Shown: positions 17,124 through 25,746, numbered from the stretch's first letter. The stretch is DNA of 64,000 nt from Flavobacteriales bacterium (GCA_016718655.1 JADKCV010000005.1:124001-188000), one strand, 5' to 3'. Made by a program: numbers and translations. The notes: a model not told the origin generated them from the sequence alone.

Positions 17124-18022
17124 GCGTTGGTCGAATCCTCTGGACGGGTCACTTTGGCGCGAAGGGCATCAACTGCCTTGACGAGTTCGGCATACTTCTC
17201 CGGGGTGAGGTCGATGGTCATCTCATCACCCAACACCATGCGCCCGGAAACCGACCCGCTGCGGTGCGGTGTGCGCTTCACGTTCACCCGGTCATAGATA
17301 TCACGGATAGCGACCAGTTCCGCATGAATGGAAGCCAATTCAGGTGTTGCGGAATAGGGTTCCATCAGTTGCAGTAAATGCTCCAGTGTCACCTTCTGTT
17401 CAGCCACGCGAACCATCAATGGTGCGCTTTCACCGAAGGCCTCTATCTGTCGGATGACCAGATGCATGCTCTCGATCCAGCCGCCGGCCAGCACCAAGCT
17501 GAGGGTGGGGCCCATCTTCTCATTCTGCAATTTCTCATAGGCCTTCATATAGGCCTCGTTGCTGATCACTTCCAGTGAATCACCCTTGGTCAAGTTCGAT
17601 TCCAGCCGGATGAAATCAGCATCATTGAAGGCTGACGATAGGTCAAGGCCCTCCGCCAATTTCTTCGTGGTCAGATAGTATCGAGCCACCTCCACGTTCA
17701 GTTTGAAGTAACTGGCGTAAACGAGGTCTGTGGAATAGACACCGAAATTGAGCGCCCTGCTCGTGAGCGTCACGTACCTGTCCACGTTAGCGGCGGGGTT
17801 CATCATGCGCTTGTGCCCTTCCCCTGCCAGATCCCGCACCAACACGAAGAGTTCGTTGGGTGTTGGCATCTGGTACATGGCGGAGGATCCCGTCGCGTTC
17901 TCGTCACCGCCGATCACGAGATCGGTCTGTTCGCTGGAGGTCTCGGGGGTCTCACTTCCTGCACCTCCGCAGGCTGTGAACAGGAGGGCCAATGCGCCTC
18001 CGATATAGGTTGTACTTCTCAT
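17120..18022 (-). CDS. Lipoprotein of unknown function
   Basis: A 300-residue protein with an N-terminal helix and lipobox ALLFTACGG (C18). The mature chain starts with a Ser/Thr/Glu-rich linker and continues as a mostly helical protein (YLTTKKLAEGLDLSSAF, ADFIRLESNLTKGDSLE, LVIRQIEAFGESAPLMVRVAEQKV). The C-terminus resembles a four-helix or TPR-like bundle, but no repeat consensus is clear. The start at 18022 gives the signal peptide; a much longer open frame upstream runs antisense through ndk and is not credible. It forms a two-gene unit with the 184-residue exported protein downstream. Its role is unknown. Confidence 0.75.
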   Translation of the reverse strand: MRSTTYIGGALALLFTACGGAGSETPETSSEQTDLVIGGDENATGSSAMYQMPTPNELFVLVRDLAGEGHKRMMNPAANVDRYVTLTSRALNFGVYSTDLVYASYFKLNVEVARYYLTTKKLAEGLDLSSAFNDADFIRLESNLTKGDSLEVISNEAYMKAYEKLQNEKMGPTLSLVLAGGWIESMHLVIRQIEAFGESAPLMVRVAEQKVTLEHLLQLMEPYSATPELASIHAELVAIRDIYDRVNVKRTPHRSGSVSGRMVLGDEMTIDLTPEKYAELVKAVDALRAKVTRPEDSTNA

Positions 18023-18123
18023 GATGGTCCAGGTCACCTGCACGGGATTCGGTATCCATGCCGTGAAGGCTCCGGTGCACGAAGGAATAGCGCCCGACGG
18101 TGGTGAGCGAGCCCATTGTCCAT

Positions 18124-18131
18124 TACTTTTG
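18124..18131 (+). promoter_or_regulatory. Bacteroidota -7 box (TACTTTTG) before ndk
   Basis: An exact TAnnTTTG match followed by CGCC, 26 bases before the ndk ATG, the expected position for a short leader. No -33 partner is clear. Confidence 0.6.
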
Positions 18132-18157
18132 CGCCGCGTTTTCAACAACCCCCAACA

Positions 18158-18577
18158 ATGGCAGGAAATAGGACCTTCACGATGATCAAGCCCGAAGCGG
18201 TGGCGGCAGGCCACACCGGCAAGATCATCGACATGATCATCTCCAACGGTTATCGCATCCTCGCACTCAAGTACACGCGTCTTTCCCAGGAAGAGGCCGG
18301 TGTCTTCTATGCCGTGCACAAGGAACGCCCCTTTTACGGCGAACTGGTGGATTACATGGCCAGCGGCCCCATCTACGCAGCGATCCTGGAAAAGGACAAT
18401 GCTGTGGAGGACTACCGCAAGCTCATCGGCGCAACGGACCCTGCACAGGCAGAGGAAGGCACCATCCGTAAGCGGTTCGCTGAGAGCAAGGCCAAGAATG
18501 CCGCCCATGGCAGCGATAGCGACGCCAACGCTGAGATCGAAGGCAACTTCTTTTTCAGCGGACGCGAGCGCTTCTGA
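18158..18577 (+). CDS. ndk: Nucleoside diphosphate kinase
   Basis: Ndk moves the gamma phosphate from ATP to other (deoxy)nucleoside diphosphates through a phosphohistidine. The 139 residues include FTMIKPEAV at the N-terminus and the ATP-binding region. The active-site histidine lies in NAAHGSDSDANAEIE, the NxxHGSDS signature. The start at 18158 (MAGNRTFTMIKPEAV) is the family-typical one; 14 in-frame codons before it are not conserved and overlap the promoter box. The gene is monocistronic between a -7 box and a strong hairpin terminator. Confidence 0.97.
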   Translation: MAGNRTFTMIKPEAVAAGHTGKIIDMIISNGYRILALKYTRLSQEEAGVFYAVHKERPFYGELVDYMASGPIYAAILEKDNAVEDYRKLIGATDPAQAEEGTIRKRFAESKAKNAAHGSDSDANAEIEGNFFFSGRERF

Positions 18578-18598
18578 CCTACAGAACAACCCATGACG

Positions 18599-18634
18599 AA
18601 CCAGCGGCCTTGTATTGGGGCCGCTGGTTCTTTT
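18599..18634. terminator. Bidirectional terminator between ndk and the DUF721 gene
   Basis: AACCAGCGGCC and GGCCGCTGGTT form a perfect 11-base inverted repeat with a loop of about 9 bases, followed on the plus strand by CTTTTC. It sits between the convergent ndk and DUF721 genes and could serve both. Confidence 0.8.
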
Positions 18635-18928
18635 CTATTCCAGGATGATCTCCTGCACCACGGTCCGTCCAGCACGCTTGTTCAGCACTTCCTTCAGGGC
18701 TTCGCGCATATAGAGTAGTTCGTGTCGAAGTGGGGCCGAGTCCACGTGTACCCGCAGCTTTCCTTCTTTCAAGCGCACGGTAACGGTGTGCCTCGCCACC
18801 ATGGGGCCCACTACCTTGTCCCAAGCGGTGGTGATGTCCAGTTCATCCATCCGTTCACGCATCCCGAACGCATCGATGAGCCCCTCCATCGCCTCATGTA
18901 GCGATCGCTCGTTCGTTCTTTTCTTCAC
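18635..18928 (-). CDS. DUF721 domain protein
   Basis: A 97-residue DUF721 protein starting with GTG at 18928. KKRTNERSLHEAMEGLIDAFGM matches the usual Bacteroidota start of this family, and AWDKVVGPMVARHTVTVRLKEGKLRVHVDSAPLRHELL is its core. An ATG at 18889 is an alternative that would remove the conserved N-terminus. The start overlaps recF by 35 bases, and the DUF721-after-recF order is widespread, hence the old suggestion that it has a role in DNA metabolism (a DciA-like link to helicase loading exists for the wider superfamily). Function here is inferred only. Confidence 0.88.
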   Translation of the reverse strand: MKKRTNERSLHEAMEGLIDAFGMRERMDELDITTAWDKVVGPMVARHTVTVRLKEGKLRVHVDSAPLRHELLYMREALKEVLNKRAGRTVVQEIILE

Positions 18929-20033
18929 GGGTGATGGTGCTATCGGGTCCAAGATGGAAGAAGCGCACGTCCAGTTCCATGCCATCCAGGGCTTTGTGCA
19001 ACCGCTGGGCATCGGTATCGGTGATGAGCACCTGACCGAATCGCTGTCCGCTCAAGAGCTGGAGCAGGTGGCGCATTCGTTGTGGGTCGATCTTGTCGAA
19101 AATGTCGTCCAATAGAAGTATGGGACGCTTCCCCCCACGCGCCAGCGTAAGATCGAACTGCGCCAATTTCAAAGCGATGAGGTAGGTCTTCTGTTGCCCT
19201 TGTGAACCGCACCGCTTCAAGGGTTGACCGTTCAGGGTGAACAGCAGGTCATCCTTGTGGATACCCACATTGGTGAACTGGGCTGCCCGGTCGCGCTGCC
19301 AGCTTTCCACAAGCAGGTCGCGATAGCCTCCTTCGGCAAGTGCGGACCGATAGGTAAGGGCCACCTCCTCGCCACCGGAACTGATGCCCTGGTAGTGTGT
19401 TGCGAGCAATGGAACGAGTTCCTCCATGAAGGTCGCACGCACGCGGAACACCTGCTCACCGTGAAGGACCAGTTGTTCATCCCACGGCTCCAGGTCCACC
19501 AAGGACCCAGTGCCTGATGCGGCAAAGCGCTTCAGCAGTGCATTGCGCTGCACGAGTGCTCGATTATAGCGGATCAGCGCGTCCAGATAGGCCTTGTCGA
19601 ACTGAGCGATGAGACCGTCGAGGAACTTGCGTCTCACTTCGGCGCCGTCCAGGACCAGTTGGCCATCGTAGGGCGTGATCATCACCACGGGAAAGCGCCC
19701 GACATGATCGGCCAATCGGTCATACTCCTTGCGATTCCGACTCACCACCTTCCGTTGCCCCCTTCGAACCGAGCAGAGCACGTGGTCCTCCCCTTCCTCG
19801 GTGCGCATGGTCCCTTGCACCAGGAAGAAGTCCTCTCCATGCAGGATATTATGTTGGTCCACTGCCTCGAAGTAGCTCTTGCACAAGGAGAGGTAGTGGA
19901 CCGCATCCAACAGATTGGTCTTGCCGGTCCCATTGTTCCCCACGAAACAATTCACCTCCGGACCGAGATCCAGGTCCACCTCGCGATGGTTGCGGAAATG
20001 CACCGCGCGCAGGCGGTCCAGTTGGAGGCTCAT
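18894..20033 (-). CDS. recF: DNA replication/repair protein RecF
   Basis: RecF is an SMC-like ATPase that helps load RecA at gapped DNA with RecO and RecR. Starting at 20033, the 379-residue protein has Walker A GNNGTGKT at 32-39, the ABC-type signature region, and LLLDDIFDKIDPQR near the C-terminus (Walker B and D-loop). The ATG at 20033 (MSLQLDRLRAVHF) was preferred to one ten codons earlier because the family begins with the strand leading to HFRNH. TACCTTTG on this strand ends 9 bases before that ATG. recF is far from dnaA here. Confidence 0.96.
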   Translation of the reverse strand: MSLQLDRLRAVHFRNHREVDLDLGPEVNCFVGNNGTGKTNLLDAVHYLSLCKSYFEAVDQHNILHGEDFFLVQGTMRTEEGEDHVLCSVRRGQRKVVSRNRKEYDRLADHVGRFPVVMITPYDGQLVLDGAEVRRKFLDGLIAQFDKAYLDALIRYNRALVQRNALLKRFAASGTGSLVDLEPWDEQLVLHGEQVFRVRATFMEELVPLLATHYQGISSGGEEVALTYRSALAEGGYRDLLVESWQRDRAAQFTNVGIHKDDLLFTLNGQPLKRCGSQGQQKTYLIALKLAQFDLTLARGGKRPILLLDDIFDKIDPQRMRHLLQLLSGQRFGQVLITDTDAQRLHKALDGMELDVRFFHLGPDSTITREEKNERAIAT

Positions 20034-20042
20034 AACAAGGCT

Positions 20043-20050
20043 CAAAGGTA
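20043..20050 (-). promoter_or_regulatory. Bacteroidota -7 box (TACCTTTG) before recF
   Basis: An exact TAnnTTTG match on the minus strand, followed by AGCC and separated from the recF ATG by only 9 bases. A transcript from it would have almost no leader. Confidence 0.5.
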
Positions 20051-20147
20051 GCCACGAGCGCACGGACCCTATCGTCGTCCACAGTCCTACGCGGATAAAG
20101 ATCCTGTGGTCCTACCCCTGACCTGCCCAGCAAGTCCAGAAAAGGTC

Positions 20148-20155
20148 TATTTTTG
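20148..20155 (+). promoter_or_regulatory. Bacteroidota -7 box (TATTTTTG) before the TPR-ribH genes
   Basis: An exact TAnnTTTG match followed by CGCC, 53 bases before the ATG at 20209. It is the likely promoter for the TPR protein and ribH. Confidence 0.55.
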
Positions 20156-20208
20156 CGCCTCGTTGAACGGAAGCCTCCCCTAATAGGCTGATATCCAGCG
20201 CCGAACGC

Positions 20209-20904
20209 ATGAGCAAGAAGCATACCCCAGAGAACCCAGCAAGCCAAGATGTGGACTTGGGTGAAGTGTACAGCCGCACGGAACTGTTCATTGAAAAGAA
20301 CAAGATGCCCCTCGTGGTCGGTGCCATTGGCATCGTTGCCGTCGTGCTTGGTGTACTCGGGTACAAGAAGTTCATCGCTGAGCCCAAGGCCAAGGAAGCG
20401 AGTGAGTTGATGTGGAAGGCGGAGTACTACTTCGAGATCGATTCGCTGGACAAGGCACTGAACGGCGACGACCAGTGGCCCGGCTTCCAGACCATCGCCG
20501 ACGAGTACGGCAGTACCCCTAGCGGCAAGCTCGCCCACATGTACTTGGGATCCATCCACCTGAAGAAAGGTGATCACGAACTGGCCATCTCCCACTACGA
20601 GCAGGCCGACGTTGATGATGATGTACTGCGCGTAATGGCTGTTGGTAACCAAGGTGATGCCTTGGTGGAACTCGGTCGTGTGGATGAGGCCGTGAAGAAA
20701 TTCGAACAAGCGGCTGGCATGGTGAAGAACGACTTCACCACCCCCATGTACCTCATGAAAGCCGGTGTGTTGCACCAGCAGGCAGGCAATTGGGACAATG
20801 CGAAAAAGGCGTTCGAACGGATCGCCAAGGAATTCCCCACCAGCAGTGAGGCCAGCCAGGCCCGCAAGTATGCTGGGCGCGCTGAGGCTGAAGCTGCCAA
20901 GTAG
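20209..20904 (+). CDS. TPR membrane protein, YfgM-like
   Basis: A 231-residue protein with a cytosolic N-terminus, one transmembrane helix at about 35-51 (MPLVVGAIGIVAVVLGVLGYKKF), and a long C-terminal tetratricopeptide region (GKLAHMYLGSIHLKKGDHELAISHYEQA, QGDALVELGRVDEAVKKFEQA, GVLHQQAGNWDNAKKAFERIAKEFP). This layout matches the YfgM-like/DUF2133 group, periplasmic chaperone-like proteins near the Sec translocon, although repeats in Bacteroidota diverge. ribH starts 3 bases after its stop, so the two are cotranscribed. The link to riboflavin synthesis is probably positional only. Confidence 0.82.
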   Translation: MSKKHTPENPASQDVDLGEVYSRTELFIEKNKMPLVVGAIGIVAVVLGVLGYKKFIAEPKAKEASELMWKAEYYFEIDSLDKALNGDDQWPGFQTIADEYGSTPSGKLAHMYLGSIHLKKGDHELAISHYEQADVDDDVLRVMAVGNQGDALVELGRVDEAVKKFEQAAGMVKNDFTTPMYLMKAGVLHQQAGNWDNAKKAFERIAKEFPTSSEASQARKYAGRAEAEAAK

Positions 20905-20907
20905 ATC

Positions 20908-21405
20908 ATGGCCACGGCCTTGCATCACCTTTCCGAGCATGATCCGACCAGCGTCCCCAGTGGCGCTGGTCGTCGTTTCGCCCTGGTCGTGAGCGAATGG
21001 AACCGCGAGGTGACCGACGCCCTGCGGCAAGGGGCCCGGGAAACCTTGCTCCGCTACGGGGTGGCCGAAGCGGATATCGTGGAGCGTTGGGTGCCAGGGA
21101 GCTTTGAACTCGCTTCAGGGGCCCAATTCCTATTGGAAGCTGGTGACTTGCACGGCGTCGTGTGCTTGGGTAGCGTGGTCCGAGGGGAAACACCCCATTT
21201 CGACTTCGTCTGTCAAGGCACCACACAAGGGATCATGGCCGTGGGATTGAAGTTCAGTTTGCCCGTGATCTTTGGTGTGCTCACGGACGATACCATGCAA
21301 CAAGCACAGGACCGGAGCGGTGGAAAGCATGGTAACAAGGGTGTGGACTGCGCTGTGGCCCTGTTGAAGATGGCCGCGTTCAGGTCAGCGAGCGCGGCAC
21401 ATTGA
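20908..21405 (+). CDS. ribH: 6,7-dimethyl-8-ribityllumazine synthase
   Basis: RibH condenses the pyrimidinedione with 3,4-dihydroxy-2-butanone 4-phosphate to lumazine, the penultimate riboflavin step. The 165 residues contain SEWNREVTDAL, WVPGSFELASGAQ, CLGSVVRGETPHFDFVC (with the catalytic His in TPHFD) and GVLTDDTMQQAQDRSGGKHGNKG, all family signatures. The protein usually forms a 60-subunit shell or a pentamer. It follows the TPR gene by 3 bases, and its pathway partner ribD is 13 kb upstream. No FMN riboswitch is present. Confidence 0.96.
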   Translation: MATALHHLSEHDPTSVPSGAGRRFALVVSEWNREVTDALRQGARETLLRYGVAEADIVERWVPGSFELASGAQFLLEAGDLHGVVCLGSVVRGETPHFDFVCQGTTQGIMAVGLKFSLPVIFGVLTDDTMQQAQDRSGGKHGNKGVDCAVALLKMAAFRSASAAH

Positions 21406-21428
21406 ACGACAAGGACGATCTTCGTCCC

Positions 21429-22052
21429 ATGCGTTCCCTACTCCTATTCTGCTTCGGGTTATCACTCACCGCCTCGGCTCAACTGAGGACCGGCCCACGG
21501 GTGGGTGTTTCACTGGCCACCATTTCGGCCGGCGGGGTCTTCAACTGGAACGGGCTCCCCAAGCCCGGCCCGATCGTCGGTTGGAGCTTCGAGATCCCCT
21601 GGACCGCTCAAGCCTCCTTCCTGGTGGAACCCATGTACATGAGCAAAGGCAGTCTCACCCAGAACCCACAATTACGCACCTTCACCAGTGTGCGCTTGGG
21701 ATATTTGGAACTGCCCGTCCTGTTCAAGATCTCCACCGACACCTTGCCCGACGGGTTCTTCCTGACCGCCGGAGGTATGCTCGGCTGGTGGATGAACGGG
21801 CGCGCGGTGACGCGGCAGGACGGCAATGTGCTCTTTGAGAGCAGCTACAGCTTGCAGGGCACCACGGATCGGACCCAAGTAAGCGTAGGGATCGGCTTCG
21901 GATGGGACCGTCCGCGTAGCCGTTTCGAATTGCGCTACCAGACCAGTGTCACGCCGTTCAGCACTGTACTACGCGGTCAGAACCTGGTCGTCGGCCTGCA
22001 CTACACCTACCTATTGCCGTTGGCCACGAAAGCGACCGGCAACGAGGATTGA
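21429..22052 (+). CDS. Outer-membrane beta-barrel protein, PorT-like fold
   Basis: A 207-residue exported barrel. The signal peptide is MRSLLLFCFGLSLTASAQ (cleavage near 18). The mature chain begins LRTGPRVGVSLATI, the usual first strand of small Bacteroidota outer-membrane beta-barrel (PF13568) proteins, and continues with PGPIVGWSFEIPW, FLVEPMYMSKG, VRLGYLELPVLFKI and a last strand ending LVVGLHYTYLL. The start at 21429 was chosen over a TTG that overlaps ribH because it begins the signal peptide. Its role is unknown; the fold includes PorT-type T9SS proteins but also many unrelated ones. Confidence 0.8.
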   Translation: MRSLLLFCFGLSLTASAQLRTGPRVGVSLATISAGGVFNWNGLPKPGPIVGWSFEIPWTAQASFLVEPMYMSKGSLTQNPQLRTFTSVRLGYLELPVLFKISTDTLPDGFFLTAGGMLGWWMNGRAVTRQDGNVLFESSYSLQGTTDRTQVSVGIGFGWDRPRSRFELRYQTSVTPFSTVLRGQNLVVGLHYTYLLPLATKATGNED

Positions 22053-22061
22053 CACCTGCCC

Positions 22062-22700
22062 ATGGCATTCACCACAGCATCCAGCCCCAGCCGTACCGCC
22101 TTCAAGGAGAACGCCCTGCTCAAAGGCTACCTCCTGCTCTTCCTGCTGTTCTGGGTCTGGACCTTCATCGGCACGACCGATCGCGCGAACTGGGTCACGG
22201 AGAACGTGCTCACACTGATCTTCATCGGTGGCTTGGTGCTCAGCCATCGTCGTTTCAAGTTCAGCGACCTCAGCTATACGCTCATGTTCGTGTACATCCT
22301 GTTACATGTCTACGGCGCCATGTACACCTATGCGGAGAACCCGATCGGCTATTGGCTGCAGGACGTTTTCCAGGGTGAACGGAACCACTACGACCGCATC
22401 GTGCATTTCAGCTTCGGCTTCCTGCTCGCCTACCCGATGCGCGACTATTTCCGGAACCACTTCCAGTGGCCGGTATGGGTGTGCTGGGTGTTGCCGGTTG
22501 AGATCACCCTGAGTTTCAGTGGCGCCTATGAATTGATCGAATGGGCAGTAGCGGACATTTTCTTCCCGGCGCAAGGGCATGCCTATCTCGGTTCGCAGGG
22601 AGATGTGTGGGACGCGCAGAAGGACATGGGGCTGGCGTTCCTTGGGGCGGTGTTGATGATGGTGGTGGCGAGCACCTTCAAACGTATTCGCACCATCTGA
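22062..22700 (+). CDS. DUF2238 (YjdF-like) membrane protein
   Basis: A 212-residue integral membrane protein with about six transmembrane segments (GYLLLFLLFWVWTFIG, VLTLIFIGGLVLS, YTLMFVYILLHVYG and later ones). Diagnostic DUF2238 motifs are HYDRIVHFSFGFLLAYPMRDY, a central GAYELIEWAVAD, and the C-terminal YLGSQGDVWDAQKDM. The conserved His, Asp and Glu residues near the membrane suggest metal or proton handling, but no function is established for the family. It starts 10 bases after the barrel gene and converges directly on the DUF4442 gene. Confidence 0.9.
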   Translation: MAFTTASSPSRTAFKENALLKGYLLLFLLFWVWTFIGTTDRANWVTENVLTLIFIGGLVLSHRRFKFSDLSYTLMFVYILLHVYGAMYTYAENPIGYWLQDVFQGERNHYDRIVHFSFGFLLAYPMRDYFRNHFQWPVWVCWVLPVEITLSFSGAYELIEWAVADIFFPAQGHAYLGSQGDVWDAQKDMGLAFLGAVLMMVVASTFKRIRTI

Positions 22701-23207
22701 TCACACCTTCGTCCGCACCTTGCTCCACTCCTTCACCTGCCAGGTGACCGTGGCGGTGGCAAGGTGGTTACCCGCATTGTCATGTACTTCCACCGTGCTG
22801 CTGTAGTCCACTGAATCCTGACGAGCGAGCGGTCGCATGACGCGTTCGTCGATCTCTTCAGCCGTGGGTACACACTTCGCTGTGGCTGGTCGCTTGGCTT
22901 GATAGCGATACTCCATGTGCAACGTGCGCATGATCAACCGGTACCGCTTCGGGTCCAATTTCTCCAATACGGAAAGGCCACTGCACATCTCACTGGCCGT
23001 GGCGATCGCACAGGCATGGATCCCCCTGATGTGGTTGCGGTTGACGCGCCAATAAGGAATGTGAACGCTGATGCCGCCGGTGGGTAACGGATGCACGCGG
23101 AACCCATGAGGCCTGTTGAAAGGGATGACCCATGGCAGCAGGAAATTCAAACTCCAGCGCCAGGTGGCGGAGGTGCGTGCCTTGGCGAGCAGCCGTGGAA
23201 GGTTCAT
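22701..23207 (-). CDS. DUF4442 hotdog-fold protein
   Basis: A 168-residue protein of the DUF4442 family, a thioesterase-like hotdog group related to PaaI. SLNFLLPWVIPFNRPHGFRV at the N-terminus and RNHIRGIHACAIATASEMCSGL in the middle are typical, the latter covering the helix where PaaI-like enzymes bind substrate. Catalytic activity on acyl-CoA is possible but unproven. It overlaps the MazG-like gene by 4 bases and is its downstream partner in a two-gene unit. The stops of this gene and of the DUF2238 gene abut. Confidence 0.85.
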   Translation of the reverse strand: MNLPRLLAKARTSATWRWSLNFLLPWVIPFNRPHGFRVHPLPTGGISVHIPYWRVNRNHIRGIHACAIATASEMCSGLSVLEKLDPKRYRLIMRTLHMEYRYQAKRPATAKCVPTAEEIDERVMRPLARQDSVDYSSTVEVHDNAGNHLATATVTWQVKEWSKVRTKV

Positions 23208-23614
23208 GGTTCCAGGATGGATGCGATATCCGGCTTGAAGTAGGCCGGCCCTTTCATCACCTTGCCATCCGCGCGGTGGATCGGCTTCCCATCCGCGCCG
23301 AGCTTGCTCATGTTGCTCCGTTGGATCTCCCGGAACACCTCATCGATCTTGTGCTCCAAGCCGTGTTTGAGCAGGGTTCCGCAAAGGATGTACAGGATAT
23401 CGCCCAACGCATCTGCGACCTCCACAAGATCCCCGCGCAACGCAGCCTCCAGGTACTCCTCATTCTCTTCACGGATCAACTTGTAACGGAGCAACGCATC
23501 ACGATCCGCGATCGCTCCGGTCGGTCCTGATGCGTTGGGTATACCGAACGCGTCGTGGAAGATCCGCACCTGTTCAGTCGCCTCCAAGAGGGTCAGTGGT
23601 TCCTTACTGGTCAT
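23204..23614 (-). CDS. MazG-like nucleotide pyrophosphohydrolase
   Basis: A 136-residue all-helical hydrolase. REENEEYLEA gives the EExxE part and EVADALGDILY the ExxD part of the MazG/PRA-PH metal site. Such enzymes hydrolyse non-canonical (d)NTPs or phosphoribosyl-ATP to monophosphates; the position away from his genes favours a house-cleaning role. The C-terminal KPIHRADGKVMKGPAYFKPDI resembles the DUF550-like HisE relatives of Flavobacteriia. The start at 23614 was chosen because 52 further in-frame codons upstream are not conserved-looking. TACCTTCG on this strand lies 4 bases before the ATG. Confidence 0.85.
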   Translation of the reverse strand: MTSKEPLTLLEATEQVRIFHDAFGIPNASGPTGAIADRDALLRYKLIREENEEYLEAALRGDLVEVADALGDILYILCGTLLKHGLEHKIDEVFREIQRSNMSKLGADGKPIHRADGKVMKGPAYFKPDIASILEP

Positions 23615-23708
23615 GTGCCGAAGGTAATCGGCGCTCCTCTTCCAGTGCCGGGTTGAACGGTTAACACTCTTTAACGGCGGGTTCATGCACGCTGGCCTTG
23701 TGCACCAG

Positions 23709-23716
23709 CACCTTTG
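23709..23716 (+). promoter_or_regulatory. Candidate -7 box (CACCTTTG) before the Bat operon
   Basis: One mismatch to TAnnTTTG, followed by CGCC, 40 bases before the moxR ATG. It is the best promoter candidate for the nine-gene operon. Confidence 0.4.
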
Positions 23717-23756
23717 CGCCACCTTCGGCCATAGGCCGTTACAGCCCAGGCATACC

Positions 23757-24785
23757 ATGGAAAGCAACATCGGTCAACCGACCACCACGATCACCTCCGA
23801 TAGCATTCGGGTGTTGAATGAACGTATCCAACAGGCCAGTGCCTTCGTGGACCTCATCGACCAAGAGATGGGGCGGGTGATAGTAGGGCAGAAGGATATG
23901 GTCCAAAAGCTTTTGGTGGCCCTACTTGCCGACGGCCATGTGTTGCTGGAAGGTGTACCCGGCCTGGCCAAGACGATGGCCATCAAAGCACTTGCCCGAA
24001 CGGTTGATGTGGGGTTCAGTCGGATCCAGTTCACGCCGGACCTCCTACCGGCCGACCTGATCGGGACAATGATCTACAGTCAGCGGAACGAGGAGTTCAC
24101 CGTGAAGAAAGGCCCTGTATTCAGCAACTTCATCCTCGCGGACGAGATCAACCGAGCGCCGGCCAAGGTGCAGAGCGCGCTGCTTGAGGCCATGCAGGAG
24201 CGGCAGGTGACGCTGGGTGCGCAGACCTATCCCCTGCCGCAGCCCTTCCTCGTACTTGCGACCATGAACCCGATCGAACAAGAAGGGACCTATCCTCTGC
24301 CCGAGGCCCAGACCGATCGCTTCATGCTCAAAGTGGTGCTCGACTATCCTTTGAAGGAGGAGGAGAAGCTCATCATCCGGCAGAACGTGCGACCCGGCGG
24401 AATGGCGAATACGAACACCGTGGTGAGCGCCAACGAGATCCTCACCGCGCGTCAATTGGTCCGAGAGGTATACATGGACGAGAAGATCGAGCAGTACATC
24501 GTGGACATCGTCTATGCCACACGCAAGCCGGACCAATACAAGCTCTCGGACCTCAGTTCCATGATCTCCTTCGGCGGAAGCCCCCGGGCGAGCATCAATA
24601 TGGCGTTGGCCGCCAAGGCGCTGGCCTTCACCAAACACAGGGGCTATGTGATCCCCGAGGATGTGCGGTCGGTATGTCCTGATGTGCTTCGTCATCGGAT
24701 CGGCCTTACCTATGAGGCTGAGGCGGAGGGCATCAGCGTGGTGGATATCATCGACCGCGTGCTGAACACGGTCGAGGTCCCTTGA
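23757..24785 (+). CDS. MoxR family AAA+ ATPase
   Basis: A 342-residue AAA+ chaperone of the MoxR class. Walker A is in LLEGVPGLAKTMAIKAL, the MoxR-specific stretch is FTPDLLPADLIGTMIY, and Walker B is in FILADEINRAPAKVQSALLEAMQERQVT. The sensor region is FLVLATMNPIEQEGTYPLPEAQ. MoxR proteins act with von Willebrand factor A (VWA) proteins to assemble or activate other proteins, and here the VWA partners BatA and BatB follow in the same operon. The start at 23757 (MESNIGQP) was chosen over one 24 codons upstream, which would overlap the promoter box. Confidence 0.94.
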   Translation: MESNIGQPTTTITSDSIRVLNERIQQASAFVDLIDQEMGRVIVGQKDMVQKLLVALLADGHVLLEGVPGLAKTMAIKALARTVDVGFSRIQFTPDLLPADLIGTMIYSQRNEEFTVKKGPVFSNFILADEINRAPAKVQSALLEAMQERQVTLGAQTYPLPQPFLVLATMNPIEQEGTYPLPEAQTDRFMLKVVLDYPLKEEEKLIIRQNVRPGGMANTNTVVSANEILTARQLVREVYMDEKIEQYIVDIVYATRKPDQYKLSDLSSMISFGGSPRASINMALAAKALAFTKHRGYVIPEDVRSVCPDVLRHRIGLTYEAEAEGISVVDIIDRVLNTVEVP

Positions 24786-24858
24786 TCCATAGGATACAGC
24801 CGGTTACAGGCGCCATGATCCGTTCCTGTACGAGCGACCGTCCCTGCGTTCCACATCC

Positions 24859-25746
24859 ATGAACACCGCACAACATACCAAGGAGCTCCTGAAGAAGGTG
24901 CATCTCATCGAGCTGAAGACGCGCGGCTTGAGCGATCACATCTTCTCCGGGGAATACCACAGTGCGTTCAAGGGCCGCGGTATGACCTTCAGTGAGGTAC
25001 GCGAATACCAACCCGGCGATGAGGTGCGCACCATCGATTGGAACGTCACCGCACGGTTCGGGCATCCGTTCGTGAAGGTCTTCGAGGAGGAGCGTGAGTT
25101 GACGGTGATGCTCGTTGCGGACGTCAGCGGTTCAGAGGACTTCGGAACCTCCGACCTGTTGAAACGCGAACTCATCACGGAGACCTGTGCCACGATCGCT
25201 TTCAGTGCCATCAAGAACAACGACAAGGTGGGACTCATCCTTTTCAGTGATCGGGTGGAGAAGTTCATCCCGCCCAAGAAGGGTCGGACCCACATCCTGC
25301 GGATGGTACGAGAGCTGCTTGAATTCCGTGCGGCCCACCGGTCCACCAGCATCACCGAGGCGTTGCGGTACCTGAACAACGTCATCAAGAAGCGAAGTAT
25401 CGCCTTCCTGATCAGCGACCTCATGGACGATGGTTATGACGATGCGTTGAAGATCGCCAATCGTAAACATGACCTTGTCGTGCTGCGGACCGTCGACCCA
25501 CGTGAGGGCGAGCTCCCGAACGTAGGGCTCGTGCAATTCGCCGATCCCGAGACCGGTGATGTGCGTTGGGTGAACACGGCCAGCCGCAGTATCCGTAATG
25601 CCTACAGGGCCGCTGCGCTCAAACGACAGAACCGCTCGCGTGAACTGCTTCGCCGCTCCGGTGTGGACCACGCGACCATCAGCACACACAGTGGCTATGT
25701 CAAGCCGTTGATGAACCTCTTCAAGGAACGCGAAGGAGCTCGATGA
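24859..25746 (+). CDS. DUF58 domain protein
   Basis: A 295-residue cytosolic protein with the DUF58 signature REYQPGDEVRTIDWNVTARFGHPFVKVFEEERE, followed by a VWA-like fold (TVMLVADVSGSEDFG, with a partial MIDAS DVSGS). The C-terminal LLRRSGVDHATISTHSGYVKPLMNLF is usual for the family. It is the standard partner of MoxR in Bacteroidota, between moxR and the bat genes. The 73-base gap to moxR is the largest in the operon, and the next gene overlaps by 4 bases. Biochemical activity is unknown; it is presumed to bind the MoxR ring. Confidence 0.92.
   Translation: MNTAQHTKELLKKVHLIELKTRGLSDHIFSGEYHSAFKGRGMTFSEVREYQPGDEVRTIDWNVTARFGHPFVKVFEEERELTVMLVADVSGSEDFGTSDLLKRELITETCATIAFSAIKNNDKVGLILFSDRVEKFIPPKKGRTHILRMVRELLEFRAAHRSTSITEALRYLNNVIKKRSIAFLISDLMDDGYDDALKIANRKHDLVVLRTVDPREGELPNVGLVQFADPETGDVRWVNTASRSIRNAYRAAALKRQNRSRELLRRSGVDHATISTHSGYVKPLMNLFKEREGAR

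Noticed and set aside
20905..20907. FMN riboswitch for ribH or ribD
   Set aside because: The gap before ribH is 3 bases and the ribD leader is too short for the aptamer.
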